A DNA stretch of 64,000 nt, from positions 1 through 64,000 of the forward strand of contig JABAAH010000002.1 in NCBI GenBank assembly GCA_014238855.1, read 5' to 3'. The translations under genes and the position numbers were made by a program. Under the pieces are notes generated by a model. That model did not search any database. It had not been told where the DNA came from and saw only the letters and a program-made list of their open reading frames with translations. Shown here piece by piece: positions 1 through 8,412 of the stretch (its first letter is position 1; each line of letters opens with the position of its first letter). The stretch comes from Planctomycetota bacterium. GTDB taxonomy: Bacteria; Planctomycetota; Planctomycetia; Pirellulales; UBA1268.

Positions 1-354
1 TCCTTTTTTGATGAACTTCTCCGGCCCGGTTTCAATGCTGACCGAGGCCCTATCTTTTATTTGTTTCCAGGCTACCTCGATCGTCGTGCTCAGCCAAGTG
101 CATGGGTGATTGATGAAATTGACGAAGATCGCTTTAAGGCGAATTTTGATTATGAAAAAAATGAGTGGTCGCTCTTCAATATAAGCGATGACATTGGAGA
201 GAAAGAAGATTTAGCAGGCGTGAACAAAAAGGTTTTGTCAACGCTTGCAAAAAGACTTGATGTCTGGCTAACACAAGAAGGTTCTACATGGCAGCCAAAA
301 TATCCCATTCGGAAAGAAGATGGCCTGTCGGCAGGAAAGCCGCCTCAGCCTTAA
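1..354 (+). CDS. Sulfatase, C-terminal fragment (gene starts before the window)
   Basis: The reading frame is open from base 1 to the stop at 352-354, so only about the last 117 residues are present. The fragment contains a segment of the type FYLFPGYLDRR followed by a WSLFNISDDIGEKEDLA stretch; this matches the C-terminal subdomain of formylglycine-dependent sulfatases, where a histidine/tyrosine-rich strand is followed by a 'LYDLxxDPxExxNL'-like segment. The catalytic cysteine motif would lie outside the window. It would hydrolyse a sulfate ester, probably on a polysaccharide, in the periplasm or outside the cell. It lies 52 bp upstream of a GH10 xylanase-like gene on the same strand, consistent with a small polysaccharide-degradation unit. 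Family assignment is fairly sure; substrate is unknown. Confidence 0.75.
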   Translation, partial: SFFDELLRPGFNADRGPIFYLFPGYLDRRAQPSAWVIDEIDEDRFKANFDYEKNEWSLFNISDDIGEKEDLAGVNKKVLSTLAKRLDVWLTQEGSTWQPKYPIRKEDGLSAGKPPQP

Positions 355-406
355 CGCGAAACCCTGCAACTGTTCGATCACTTCTCACCATGACAGGAGA
401 CGTTGT

Positions 407-1576
407 ATGTTTGCGATGAGTAGTCGTTGGAATTCTTATGCTCTGCAATTTGCAGTAAGAGCGGTAGTGATCGTATTTCTCTGGGCCTCGTTTGAATGTG
501 CCTTGTCTCGAGCAATCGCCAATGATTCCCCCGTGCCGTCACTTCGTGGGGAGCGTTTCAGGGAGCTCATTCCCTTCCAGCCCACAGACCAATTTATTAT
601 TGGCGCCACATTTAATTATCCGCACCTTGGTACAACGGCTGAGAAAATATTTGAAAGCGAATTTGAAGTCCTTACACCTGGGAATGCTTTCAAACAAACC
701 GCAGTGCATCCAAGACCGGGGGTCTGGGGCTGGAAAAAAGCGGACGCTATGGTTGAGTATGCCAAAGAGCATGGGTACACGATGCGATTGCATGCACCAA
801 TCAGCCCGCAATGTTCGGCCTGGGCAGAAGAAGATTATCGAACACCAAAGGAATTGTTACAGAATCTTGAGGAATATGTGGCCGCAGTATGTGACCGTTT
901 CAATGAAGAGTCACATGTGCGATGGGTTGATATTGTAAATGAAACGGTCACGCGCGATGGTGAATGGTTTGGCCCAAAGCCCGGTGTTGGGAAATGGCAG
1001 AATCCATGGACGCAGATTGGATTTGATGAGTCTCATTCCCTTCGTCCTCCGCTTTATATTAAACGGACATTTGAAATTGCGAATGAACACGGGCCGAACT
1101 TGAAGCTTCTCTACAATCAGCATGGTGGCATGGAGAAGCCAATGTGGGAACGAGTAAAAGCGACTATTGATTATTTGCAGAAATGTGGCGTGCGCATTGA
1201 TGGTGTCGGATGGCAGGCACATGTTTCTGCGGGTTGGGAAAAAGTTCCTGGGAATATACAGAGTCTGGATAGGCTCATACGATGGACGCATGCACGTGAC
1301 CTTGAGTTCCATGTCACTGAAAACACCGTATGGATGGATGATCCTGCTACAGGAAGCCAAGCATCTCAGGCAGCTACATATCGTACTATTCTGAAAAAAC
1401 TCGTTGACCACAGCAAGAGAGGTGTCGTTGTGTGGAATGTCTGGCAACTCTGTGATGCCCATATCCAGCGGCCTCAAAAGAAAGGAACGATGTTCGACAA
1501 TTCATTTCAGGCGAAGCTGTCTTATTATGCAGTGCAGGACGTACTTCGCAGATACTCAGCGACGAAAAAAGATTGA
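407..1576 (+). CDS. Secreted GH10 endo-1,4-beta-xylanase-like glycoside hydrolase
   Basis: The product is 389 aa from the ATG at 407, which has a GGAGA sequence 8 bases upstream. An earlier in-frame ATG at 320 would overlap the preceding gene and is less likely. Residues 10-38 form a signal peptide with a long hydrophobic core. The GH10 family (TIM barrel, retaining) is indicated by the acid/base glutamate in WVDIVNETV (E179) and the nucleophile in EFHVTENTVW (E305), together with the GVGWQAH segment that corresponds to the usual GxGxQxH strand. The usual RGHTLVWHxQ segment is replaced by MRLHAPISPQCSAWA, so the substrate pocket departs from classical xylanases. Export and xylan or related beta-glycan cleavage are inferred from family membership. 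It probably belongs with the partial sulfatase upstream. Confidence 0.88.
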   Translation: MFAMSSRWNSYALQFAVRAVVIVFLWASFECALSRAIANDSPVPSLRGERFRELIPFQPTDQFIIGATFNYPHLGTTAEKIFESEFEVLTPGNAFKQTAVHPRPGVWGWKKADAMVEYAKEHGYTMRLHAPISPQCSAWAEEDYRTPKELLQNLEEYVAAVCDRFNEESHVRWVDIVNETVTRDGEWFGPKPGVGKWQNPWTQIGFDESHSLRPPLYIKRTFEIANEHGPNLKLLYNQHGGMEKPMWERVKATIDYLQKCGVRIDGVGWQAHVSAGWEKVPGNIQSLDRLIRWTHARDLEFHVTENTVWMDDPATGSQASQAATYRTILKKLVDHSKRGVVVWNVWQLCDAHIQRPQKKGTMFDNSFQAKLSYYAVQDVLRRYSATKKD

Positions 1577-2090
1577 GTGAAAAGTTGGTTCGTGAATGGC
1601 TTCAAAGTGATGTGTAATTGCTAAAACGCGATAGCTGTTGGCGTATTCCTGCTTTTCTCACTACTGAGTTTGTTTGATAATTGTAGATAAGATTTGAACC
1701 TAGCGTGAGAGATCGAAGGCTATAGCGTTTCTTATGGTATCCATATGCGAGCCGACTCTGGTCATTTTTTGATTCAAAAGTGATGCTCCCATGAGTACCG
1801 GTCTTTCTCTATATATTTCCTGCAAGTAACATAGTGAGTCTAGTTATGCGGACGAGATATAGGTAATTGTTGGGATTCTTATCATTCAAACGCTGAGAAC
1901 CCCTTAAAAATTTGCGTCGCCCGGGATGAACACTACGATTAGGAAGTACACTGCGGAGAAATCTGTTGCCCAGCATACTGTGAGTATTTGAGGTTCGGTT
2001 TTCCTCGCGTAGGTGCATATATTTTTCAGAGCGTGCTGTGAAGCCAGAAAGTCGCTCGCCACTTTTCGTATTGAAAGTTTTGGAGATTGA
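1577..2090. other. 514-bp intergenic region without a recognisable gene
   Basis: No frame on either strand has a start, Shine-Dalgarno sequence and family-like protein here. The overlapping minus-strand open frames run into the adaptor gene and look like shadows. The region is AT-rich and must hold the promoter of the RND efflux genes that start at 2091, but no clear -35/-10 pair can be singled out by eye. Confidence 0.5.
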
Positions 2091-3461
2091 ATGGGGTTCC
2101 GACCTAATTCGCGATTGAGTTTGAAATCGGTATGTGTCTTCGTAGGTGTGGCTCTTGTTGCGACTGCAAGTGTTTCTGGCTGCTCCAAAAGAGATCATAA
2201 CGACAATCTTTCTAATACGTTGCAAGCCGACACAAAAATCCCTCGGGTAGAAGTTGTCACGACGATTAAAAAAGATGTTGTTCATACAACAAGTCAGCCA
2301 GCAACAGTCCATCCATTTTTTCAGGCCGATATAATTTCAAAAATCTCTGGCTATATCGAAGATGTCTTTGTTGACATCGGAGATGTCGTGAAATCAGGCC
2401 AGGCGCTCTGTAAATTAAGAGTGCCGGAAATTGAGAAACAGCGTGAGCAGATTCATGCCCGGCAGCAAAGACTAAAAGCAGAGGTCAAAAAATCTGAGGC
2501 AACCGTGAATGTGGCTGTTGCACAGGTTCGGGCATCTGGAGCGGAAGTAGAAGAGGCTGTGTCCAATATCAAGCAGGTTGTTGCAAGATTGATTGCTAAT
2601 AAAGCAGATTTGAAACGAGTCATGGGCCTCGTCGAAAGACAGGCAGTGACTATCGCAATGCTTGATGAATCTCAGGCAAGTAACGATGTTTCTGAAGCAG
2701 CAAAAGACTCAGCTGAAGCGGCATTGCGATCAGCGGAGGCAAGGAAAGAGATTGCACTCGCCGAGCGAGACGCCGCTGAGGCGGAAGTAGCTACATCGCG
2801 AGCAAGGCACGCTGAGTCGATCAAGGAAGGCGAAGAACTTGATGCAATGCTCCAATACACTACTCTGCGAGCACCTTTCGACGGTGTTATCACCACCCGT
2901 TCGGTTGATCCGGGAGATTTTGTGACGGGCGCTTCGCAGGGTCACGGTCTCCTTCGGCGGCCACTTTTTCATGTTGACCAGCAGAGTCGGTTGCGGATTC
3001 GTGTTGCAATTCCAGAACGCGATGCATCTGAAGTTGACGCGGGTGACCTGGCAGTAATACGTCTTGATGCATTGCCAAACGCTCCCATTGAAGCAGTTGT
3101 AACACGGTCGGCACAGCGGCTGGACCCTTCAACACGAACTATGCTGGCCGAAATAGATGTTGACAATGTTTCTGGTCAAATTCTTCCAGGCATGTTTGGG
3201 TGTGCCACAATTACTGCGTCCACAAGTAGAAATGCAATTGTTCTTCCGGCGTCTGCACTCCGTACGGATGCGGCAGGAGAGCCCTACGTGTTTCTGCTTG
3301 ATAAGGAAAACCGAATAACAAAACAGGTTGTCACTGTCGGTGCTGATGATGGTCATGAAATCGAGGTGGTTTCAGGACTTGTAGGGACAGAACGAGTTGT
3401 TGATGCTTTCGTAGGGTCAATGGAAGAGGGTCAGGTTGTTGAAGTTGTTCAGAGCGAATGA
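2091..3461 (+). CDS. RND efflux periplasmic adaptor (membrane fusion protein), lipoprotein
   Basis: The 456-aa product has an N-terminal hydrophobic segment ending in SVSGCSK near residue 30, which resembles a lipobox, so it is probably anchored to a membrane by lipid. A biotinyl-lipoyl-like half-motif (GYIEDVFVDIGDVVKSGQ, about residues 85-102) precedes a long alanine/glutamate-rich helical hairpin (about 110-245). The second half-motif (LRAPFDGVITTRSVDPGDFV) follows, then beta-barrel and membrane-proximal domains. This is the standard order of HlyD/AcrA-type adaptors. It links the inner-membrane pump encoded 30 bp downstream to an outer-membrane channel; no TolC-like gene is present in the window. 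The start has a GGAG sequence just upstream. Confidence 0.9.
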   Translation: MGFRPNSRLSLKSVCVFVGVALVATASVSGCSKRDHNDNLSNTLQADTKIPRVEVVTTIKKDVVHTTSQPATVHPFFQADIISKISGYIEDVFVDIGDVVKSGQALCKLRVPEIEKQREQIHARQQRLKAEVKKSEATVNVAVAQVRASGAEVEEAVSNIKQVVARLIANKADLKRVMGLVERQAVTIAMLDESQASNDVSEAAKDSAEAALRSAEARKEIALAERDAAEAEVATSRARHAESIKEGEELDAMLQYTTLRAPFDGVITTRSVDPGDFVTGASQGHGLLRRPLFHVDQQSRLRIRVAIPERDASEVDAGDLAVIRLDALPNAPIEAVVTRSAQRLDPSTRTMLAEIDVDNVSGQILPGMFGCATITASTSRNAIVLPASALRTDAAGEPYVFLLDKENRITKQVVTVGADDGHEIEVVSGLVGTERVVDAFVGSMEEGQVVEVVQSE

Positions 3462-3491
3462 CCACTTCCGAAGGAGTTAGGCGCACACGCT

Positions 3492-6400
3492 ATGTTTTTG
3501 ATTCGCTGGGCACTGCAGAACAGTTTTGTTGTTTTGGCAATTACACTTGGTCTTGTCTTCCTTGGCGCAGCTGTCGTGCCAGGAATTCCAACCGATGTTC
3601 TGCCCGACTTTAAGACGCCGGTGGTTGTTAGTTTTTTTTCGTATCCGGGTCTGCCTACGCTCGATATGGAAAAAAGTGTCACTTCCCGAGTAGAACGTGC
3701 ACTTACGCTCGCAGGAAAACTCGACAAGCAGGAGTCGCGAACGTTACCGGGTGCAGCTGTCCTGAAAATTACATTTCAGCCTGGGACAGATGCATCTTCA
3801 GCGATGAACGATATCGTTAACCTTGAGGCAAGTGATATGTTTCATCTGCCACCGGGGATCGAACATCCATTTACCTTGCGAAGTGAACCGGCCAATCTTC
3901 CAGTGGTTCTTGCTGCAATATCAGGCGAAGGTCTTGATGAAACAGTGCTCTATAAAATTGGTTACTATGCCGTACGGAACAAAATGGGTGGTCTGAAAGG
4001 GGTGCAGATTCCGCATCCTTTTGGTGGTCGCTTTCGGCAGATGATGGTGTACGTTGATCCAGCTCGTCTTCAGGCCCATAACCTAACCCTGACTGATGTT
4101 GTCGAAGCAGTGCGCAATAGTAATCTCGTCTTAGGAAGTGGAACGCTACGACTTGGTGATATTGACTATCAGGTTCACTCGGTGAATACACTCCCAGGCG
4201 AGGCCGAAATTGATGCAATTCCTATTGCTGTTCGTGATGGCCAGCCTATTTTCCTGCGGGACATTGGTGAGGCTCGTGATGATGCAGCCATTCAGACAAA
4301 TATTGTTCGCGTCAATGGTGAACGCAGTGTGTACTGCCCTCTGCTGCGTGAGCCTGGAAGCAATACTATTGCTGTCGTTGACCGCATTCGCAAAGGTATC
4401 GCAGAAGAAATACCAAGAATGAAGGCACGGGGAGAGATTCCAGAGGCAGCAAAGATCACACTCGTTGGAGATCAATCAAGTTATATTCGAGATGCGATTG
4501 GAAACCTTCAACAACAGGTGCTTCTGGGTGCTTTTCTTGTTGCGATAGTTGTGGTCGTCTTTTTGAGGCGGCTACTGCCGACAGTTGCAATTCTATTACT
4601 CCTACCAGCATCGCTTCTCGTTGGTGTCTTAGCACTGCATTTTTGCAATGTATCAATTAATATCATGACCCTTGGTGGCTTAGCGCTTGCCGTTGGTACT
4701 GTTGTCGATGCAGGCATTGTTGTTGTCGAAAATATTATTCGGCATCTTGATCGAGGCGAATCAGCGTACGAAGCGGCACAGAAGGGGGCTGAGGAGGTTG
4801 CGGCTCCGGTACTGGCTGGCACGATCACAACGCTAGCTATTTTTCTCCCAGCACTTTTTCTCAGTGGTATGGTGCGATATCTCTTTGAGCCCTTAGCTCT
4901 TACAGCCGCTGTGTCGATCGCGGCATCTTATGTTTTTGCCATGACGCTCCTTCCAGCATTTTGTGCACGATTTTTTAAGGGACGGCACCCGGTCAAGCCA
5001 GAGCAGAAGGTTTCTGAAACAACAGCCCCTGATAGGAAATATACGATGGCATTTCGGCAGTCAGTTCAACGGCCTTGGCTGACGTCCTTTTGTATTTTTG
5101 CTGTGTCGGTAGGCTGCTGTCTGCTCTTGCCGCTAGTTGGGACGGAACTTTTTCCAAGCGTTGACGATGGGGTTTTTGAAATTCGGATGCGAACATTGCC
5201 AGGTACTCGTATTGAAAAGACAGAGGTGATCGTTGAAAAAATTGAAGCCGTTATTAAAGAGGTCATTCCCGCCAATGAGTTAATGACTATGCTCGCGAAT
5301 ATTGGTTTGCCGGTTGGTAAGGGCGCAGGATTCTCAACCATTCTCAGTCCGAACTCGGGTCCCGATTCAGCCTTCATCGTCGTAACGCTCAGAAATGATC
5401 TGAATCGAACATCAACAGCATCGTATGTCAGTCGGCTTCGAAAAGAGCTGTATCACAAGTTCCCAAGAGAGAAGTTTCTGTTTCGTCAGGGCGGCATCAT
5501 ACAGGCAGCGTTGAATGAAGGCTCTCCTGTTCCGATTACAGTGCAGGTAGCAGCTGGCAATCTGGCCTCAGCACGAGAGTTTGCAGAAAAAGTTGTGACT
5601 CGTGTGCGAGATGTCCCCGGGGCTGTCGACGTTCAGATTGGTCAGGCTCTTGATTACCCACAGCTTGATGTGGAAGTTGATAGAACCCGTGCTTCATTCA
5701 TGGGCTTAAGTCAAAAAAATGTTGCAGAGAATATTTTGACTGCACTCGGCTCAAGTGTTGGATATGCGCCATCGATCTGGGTTGACCCGACAACAGGTAT
5801 CGATTTCTTTCTTGGGGTGCAGTACAAGACAAACGAAGTTGAAAGTCTTGATGCAATGAGAAATCTTCCACTCGCCGTAAGCACCCCAGATGGGCCAAAG
5901 AATATACCACTCTCAAATCTTGCAAAGATCCGCCGAGTCAATATTCCTGGTGAGATTGCTCACTATAATATTTCACGCGTGTACGATGTTCTTGTGAACG
6001 TCGAAAACCGTGATGTTGGGTCTGTGGCAGCTGATGTCGAAAAAGCTGTTGGAACGCTTGATCCACCGGATGGAGTGAATACAACGCTTCGTGGTCCGGT
6101 GGTCACCATGAAGGAAGGAACAGCTGTTATCGGATGGGGGCTTGCTGTCGCAACACTGCTCGTCTATCTCGTCATGCTGGCTCAATTCCGGTCGTTCATC
6201 GATCCGCTTATTATTATGTTGGCAGTTCCGCTGGGGCTAGCCGGTGTTGTTGGCTTGTTGTACCTCACAGACACAACGTTGAATATCCAATCACTTCTTG
6301 GCACGTTGATGATGATTGGCATAGTCGTGAACAACAGCATTCTTCTTGTTGATCGAGCCAATACGAATTTGCGTGCAGGTGATTTGCCACATGACGCCGT

Positions 6401-6623
6401 CGTCAGTGCAACGCAGTCCAGGCTTCGTCCGATTCTGATGACCTCTCTGACGCTTTTAGCATCAATGGCTCCATTCTGCTTCCGTCTGGCACCAGGAACA
6501 GAAGCTATGATCCCACTCGCACGGGCACTTGTTGGTGGGATGGCCGTGTCAACAGTACTCACACTTTTTCTCATTCCCAGTGTGTGGCTTTTGGTGAAAC
6601 GCAGACAGCGTGTTGCGGTTTGA
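3492..6623 (+). CDS. RND-family efflux pump permease (AcrB/CusA superfamily)
   Basis: The 1043-aa length and two repeated halves of hydrophobic helices flanking large periplasmic loops fit the resistance-nodulation-division family. Motifs include the N-terminal LGLVFLGAAVVPGIPTDVLPD segment, the TM4 proton-relay region LAVGTVVDAGIVVVENI (about residues 398-414) and the matching TM10 region LMMIGIVVNNSILLVDRAN. TM4 carries a single aspartate (VDA), as in CusA-like and several HAE subfamilies, rather than the paired aspartates of AcrB. The pump exports small molecules with proton antiport and partners with the adaptor encoded immediately upstream. Substrate (drug, metal or lipid-like compound) cannot be told from the sequence. 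The two genes almost certainly form one operon. Confidence 0.92.
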   Translation: MFLIRWALQNSFVVLAITLGLVFLGAAVVPGIPTDVLPDFKTPVVVSFFSYPGLPTLDMEKSVTSRVERALTLAGKLDKQESRTLPGAAVLKITFQPGTDASSAMNDIVNLEASDMFHLPPGIEHPFTLRSEPANLPVVLAAISGEGLDETVLYKIGYYAVRNKMGGLKGVQIPHPFGGRFRQMMVYVDPARLQAHNLTLTDVVEAVRNSNLVLGSGTLRLGDIDYQVHSVNTLPGEAEIDAIPIAVRDGQPIFLRDIGEARDDAAIQTNIVRVNGERSVYCPLLREPGSNTIAVVDRIRKGIAEEIPRMKARGEIPEAAKITLVGDQSSYIRDAIGNLQQQVLLGAFLVAIVVVVFLRRLLPTVAILLLLPASLLVGVLALHFCNVSINIMTLGGLALAVGTVVDAGIVVVENIIRHLDRGESAYEAAQKGAEEVAAPVLAGTITTLAIFLPALFLSGMVRYLFEPLALTAAVSIAASYVFAMTLLPAFCARFFKGRHPVKPEQKVSETTAPDRKYTMAFRQSVQRPWLTSFCIFAVSVGCCLLLPLVGTELFPSVDDGVFEIRMRTLPGTRIEKTEVIVEKIEAVIKEVIPANELMTMLANIGLPVGKGAGFSTILSPNSGPDSAFIVVTLRNDLNRTSTASYVSRLRKELYHKFPREKFLFRQGGIIQAALNEGSPVPITVQVAAGNLASAREFAEKVVTRVRDVPGAVDVQIGQALDYPQLDVEVDRTRASFMGLSQKNVAENILTALGSSVGYAPSIWVDPTTGIDFFLGVQYKTNEVESLDAMRNLPLAVSTPDGPKNIPLSNLAKIRRVNIPGEIAHYNISRVYDVLVNVENRDVGSVAADVEKAVGTLDPPDGVNTTLRGPVVTMKEGTAVIGWGLAVATLLVYLVMLAQFRSFIDPLIIMLAVPLGLAGVVGLLYLTDTTLNIQSLLGTLMMIGIVVNNSILLVDRANTNLRAGDLPHDAVVSATQSRLRPILMTSLTLLASMAPFCFRLAPGTEAMIPLARALVGGMAVSTVLTLFLIPSVWLLVKRRQRVAV

Positions 6624-6746
6624 GAAGAGACATAGTCCACGCTAAGCATAGTGTGAAAAAGGTGAGTGTACGGGTATGCCTTTTGTCTTTGGTATGCTGT
6701 CGTTCATTCATTGAATAGCACGAATCAAACAACGTGAGGGGAATTC

Positions 6747-8312
6747 ATGTCGTATTCATACATCTGCAGAATTTTTGGAATGGTAATCTGCCTATTGGCC
6801 AGCCCGTCAGTATTCTCTGCCGATGATCGTCCAAATATTGTGCTTATCATGGCGGATGATCTTGGATTTGCTGATCTTGGTTGCTATGGCTCAGAGATCA
6901 GAACACCATATATTGATCAGCTCGCGCAGAGTGGGCTGCGGTTTTCTCAGTTTTATAATACTGCCAAGTGTCACTCTTCTCGTGTTTCGCTACTTACTGG
7001 TCTGTACTGTGATCAGGCAGGTGGTGAATCGCTTTCGAGAGGGGCAACTATTGCTGAGGTACTTGGTGATGCAGACTATTTTACGGCGATGGTAGGCAAG
7101 TGGCATCTTTCTAAACAGCCAACAGATTTCGGTTTCCAAAGATATTGGGGCCATCTTTCTGGTGCTACTAATTTTTTCACAGGAGATGATACTTTTCGCC
7201 TTAACGGAAAAGACTGGTCAGTGCCAGTCACACTCAACGGACGTCCGTTCTATACAACATATGCAGCGATTGATTTTGCCTGTGACTTTCTTGATGAAGC
7301 ACCTTCTGACAAACCGTTTCTTCTTTACACCGCATTCAATGCACCGCATTATCCACTTCAGGCACCAAAAAAAGCCGTTGAGAAATATCGAGGACGCTAT
7401 GACGATGGCTGGGATCAGCTTCGGAAGGAGCGGCACGCGAAACAGCTTGCTAGTGGGCTTCTGCCGCCGAAATGGAAGCTAAGTCCGAGGCCGGAGCATA
7501 TCCCTGCCTGGAATAGCCTCACGGAAAAAGAGCAGCAATGGGAAGCGTCACGAATGGAAGTATTTGCTGCGATGGTGGAAGTGCTTGATGAAAATGTTGG
7601 CCGGCTTGTTGAAAAGCTTAAAGCGATGAATGTCTATGACAACACGCTTATTCTCTTTTGCTCTGACAATGGAGCCTGTCCATTTGAGCGAACGCGTGGC
7701 CGGGGTCTTGCTCCATGGGATCCGAAGTCATACTGGACATACGACGCAAGTTGGGCGCATGCCGGGAACACACCATTTCGGCTTTATAAACAGAATCAGC
7801 ATGAAGGGGGTATTTCATCTCCACTTATTGTGCATTGGCCAGCAGGTCTCAAGACATCTCCTGGGACGTACACCAGCCAGCCAGGGCATTTGATTGATTT
7901 CATGGCGACATTTCTTGATGTCGGGAAGGCAGCCTATCCGAAGCAGATTGGTAAACGTGCGATCGACCCTCTGCAGGGACTTTCACTGAATCCAATCTTT
8001 CGTGGTGAGCAGAGAAAGCCACATGACACGTTGTACTTTCATTTTGGAACAGACCGCGCGCTCAGGCAAGGAGACTGGAAACTTGTCTCAGCGAAACGAG
8101 GTCGGTGGGAACTGTATAACATGGAAGCAGACAGAACAGAACTTTATGATCTTGCTGCTGAGCAACCCGAGCGTGTGAAGGCGATGTCCGCAGTCTGGTT
8201 TGACATGGCGAAGAACATTGGCCGTGTGAAGGGTAAGCAACTTGCACAAGTTAAAGACGAGCCTGCGGACATTCACTTTCGTAAAGACACGTCTGACCAG
8301 CTTGCTCCATAA
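6747..8312 (+). CDS. Secreted arylsulfatase-type sulfatase with CxSxR active-site motif
   Basis: The 521-aa product starts at an ATG preceded by GAGGGGA. Residues 1-24 are a signal peptide ending VFSA. The N-terminal metal-binding segment NIVLIMADDLGFADLGCYG (about 30-48) and GKWHL and FFLYTAFNAPHYPLQAP segments are typical of the arylsulfatase A-like family. The cysteine to be converted to formylglycine sits in KCHSSRVSLLTG (C75-R79), so the position normally occupied by proline is serine. The C-terminal region has the usual KLV...WELYNMEADRTELYDLA pattern. It acts on sulfate esters in the periplasm or outside. The gene stands alone on the plus strand and converges with the sulfatase at 8413-10011. 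Confidence 0.93.
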   Translation: MSYSYICRIFGMVICLLASPSVFSADDRPNIVLIMADDLGFADLGCYGSEIRTPYIDQLAQSGLRFSQFYNTAKCHSSRVSLLTGLYCDQAGGESLSRGATIAEVLGDADYFTAMVGKWHLSKQPTDFGFQRYWGHLSGATNFFTGDDTFRLNGKDWSVPVTLNGRPFYTTYAAIDFACDFLDEAPSDKPFLLYTAFNAPHYPLQAPKKAVEKYRGRYDDGWDQLRKERHAKQLASGLLPPKWKLSPRPEHIPAWNSLTEKEQQWEASRMEVFAAMVEVLDENVGRLVEKLKAMNVYDNTLILFCSDNGACPFERTRGRGLAPWDPKSYWTYDASWAHAGNTPFRLYKQNQHEGGISSPLIVHWPAGLKTSPGTYTSQPGHLIDFMATFLDVGKAAYPKQIGKRAIDPLQGLSLNPIFRGEQRKPHDTLYFHFGTDRALRQGDWKLVSAKRGRWELYNMEADRTELYDLAAEQPERVKAMSAVWFDMAKNIGRVKGKQLAQVKDEPADIHFRKDTSDQLAP

Positions 8313-8359
8313 GAACCACTTCACGATTCACATTCCTTCAGCGAGCCGTGACACTATGT

Positions 8360-8381
8360 AAAAAGCGCTTCGAAGGCTTTT
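8360..8381. terminator. Likely bidirectional intrinsic terminator between convergent sulfatase genes
   Basis: An inverted repeat AAAAGC-G-CTTCGAAG-GCTTTT folds into a stem of about eight base pairs with one bulged G. It is flanked by A-runs on the left and T-runs on the right, so it could stop transcription from either side. It lies between the convergent stop codons at 8312 and 8413. Confidence 0.5.
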
Positions 8382-8412
8382 GGCTTATATTGTGGCTGAG
8401 GACCGCGGTTCG

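Noticed and set aside
911-1477. Long minus-strand open frame inside the xylanase gene
   Set aside because: It is antisense to a well-supported GH10 gene, with no family-like features; treated as a shadow.
4680-4740. Loss of the second TM4 aspartate in the RND pump as a defect
   Set aside because: The single-aspartate VDA pattern is normal in CusA-like and related subfamilies, so the pump is probably functional.
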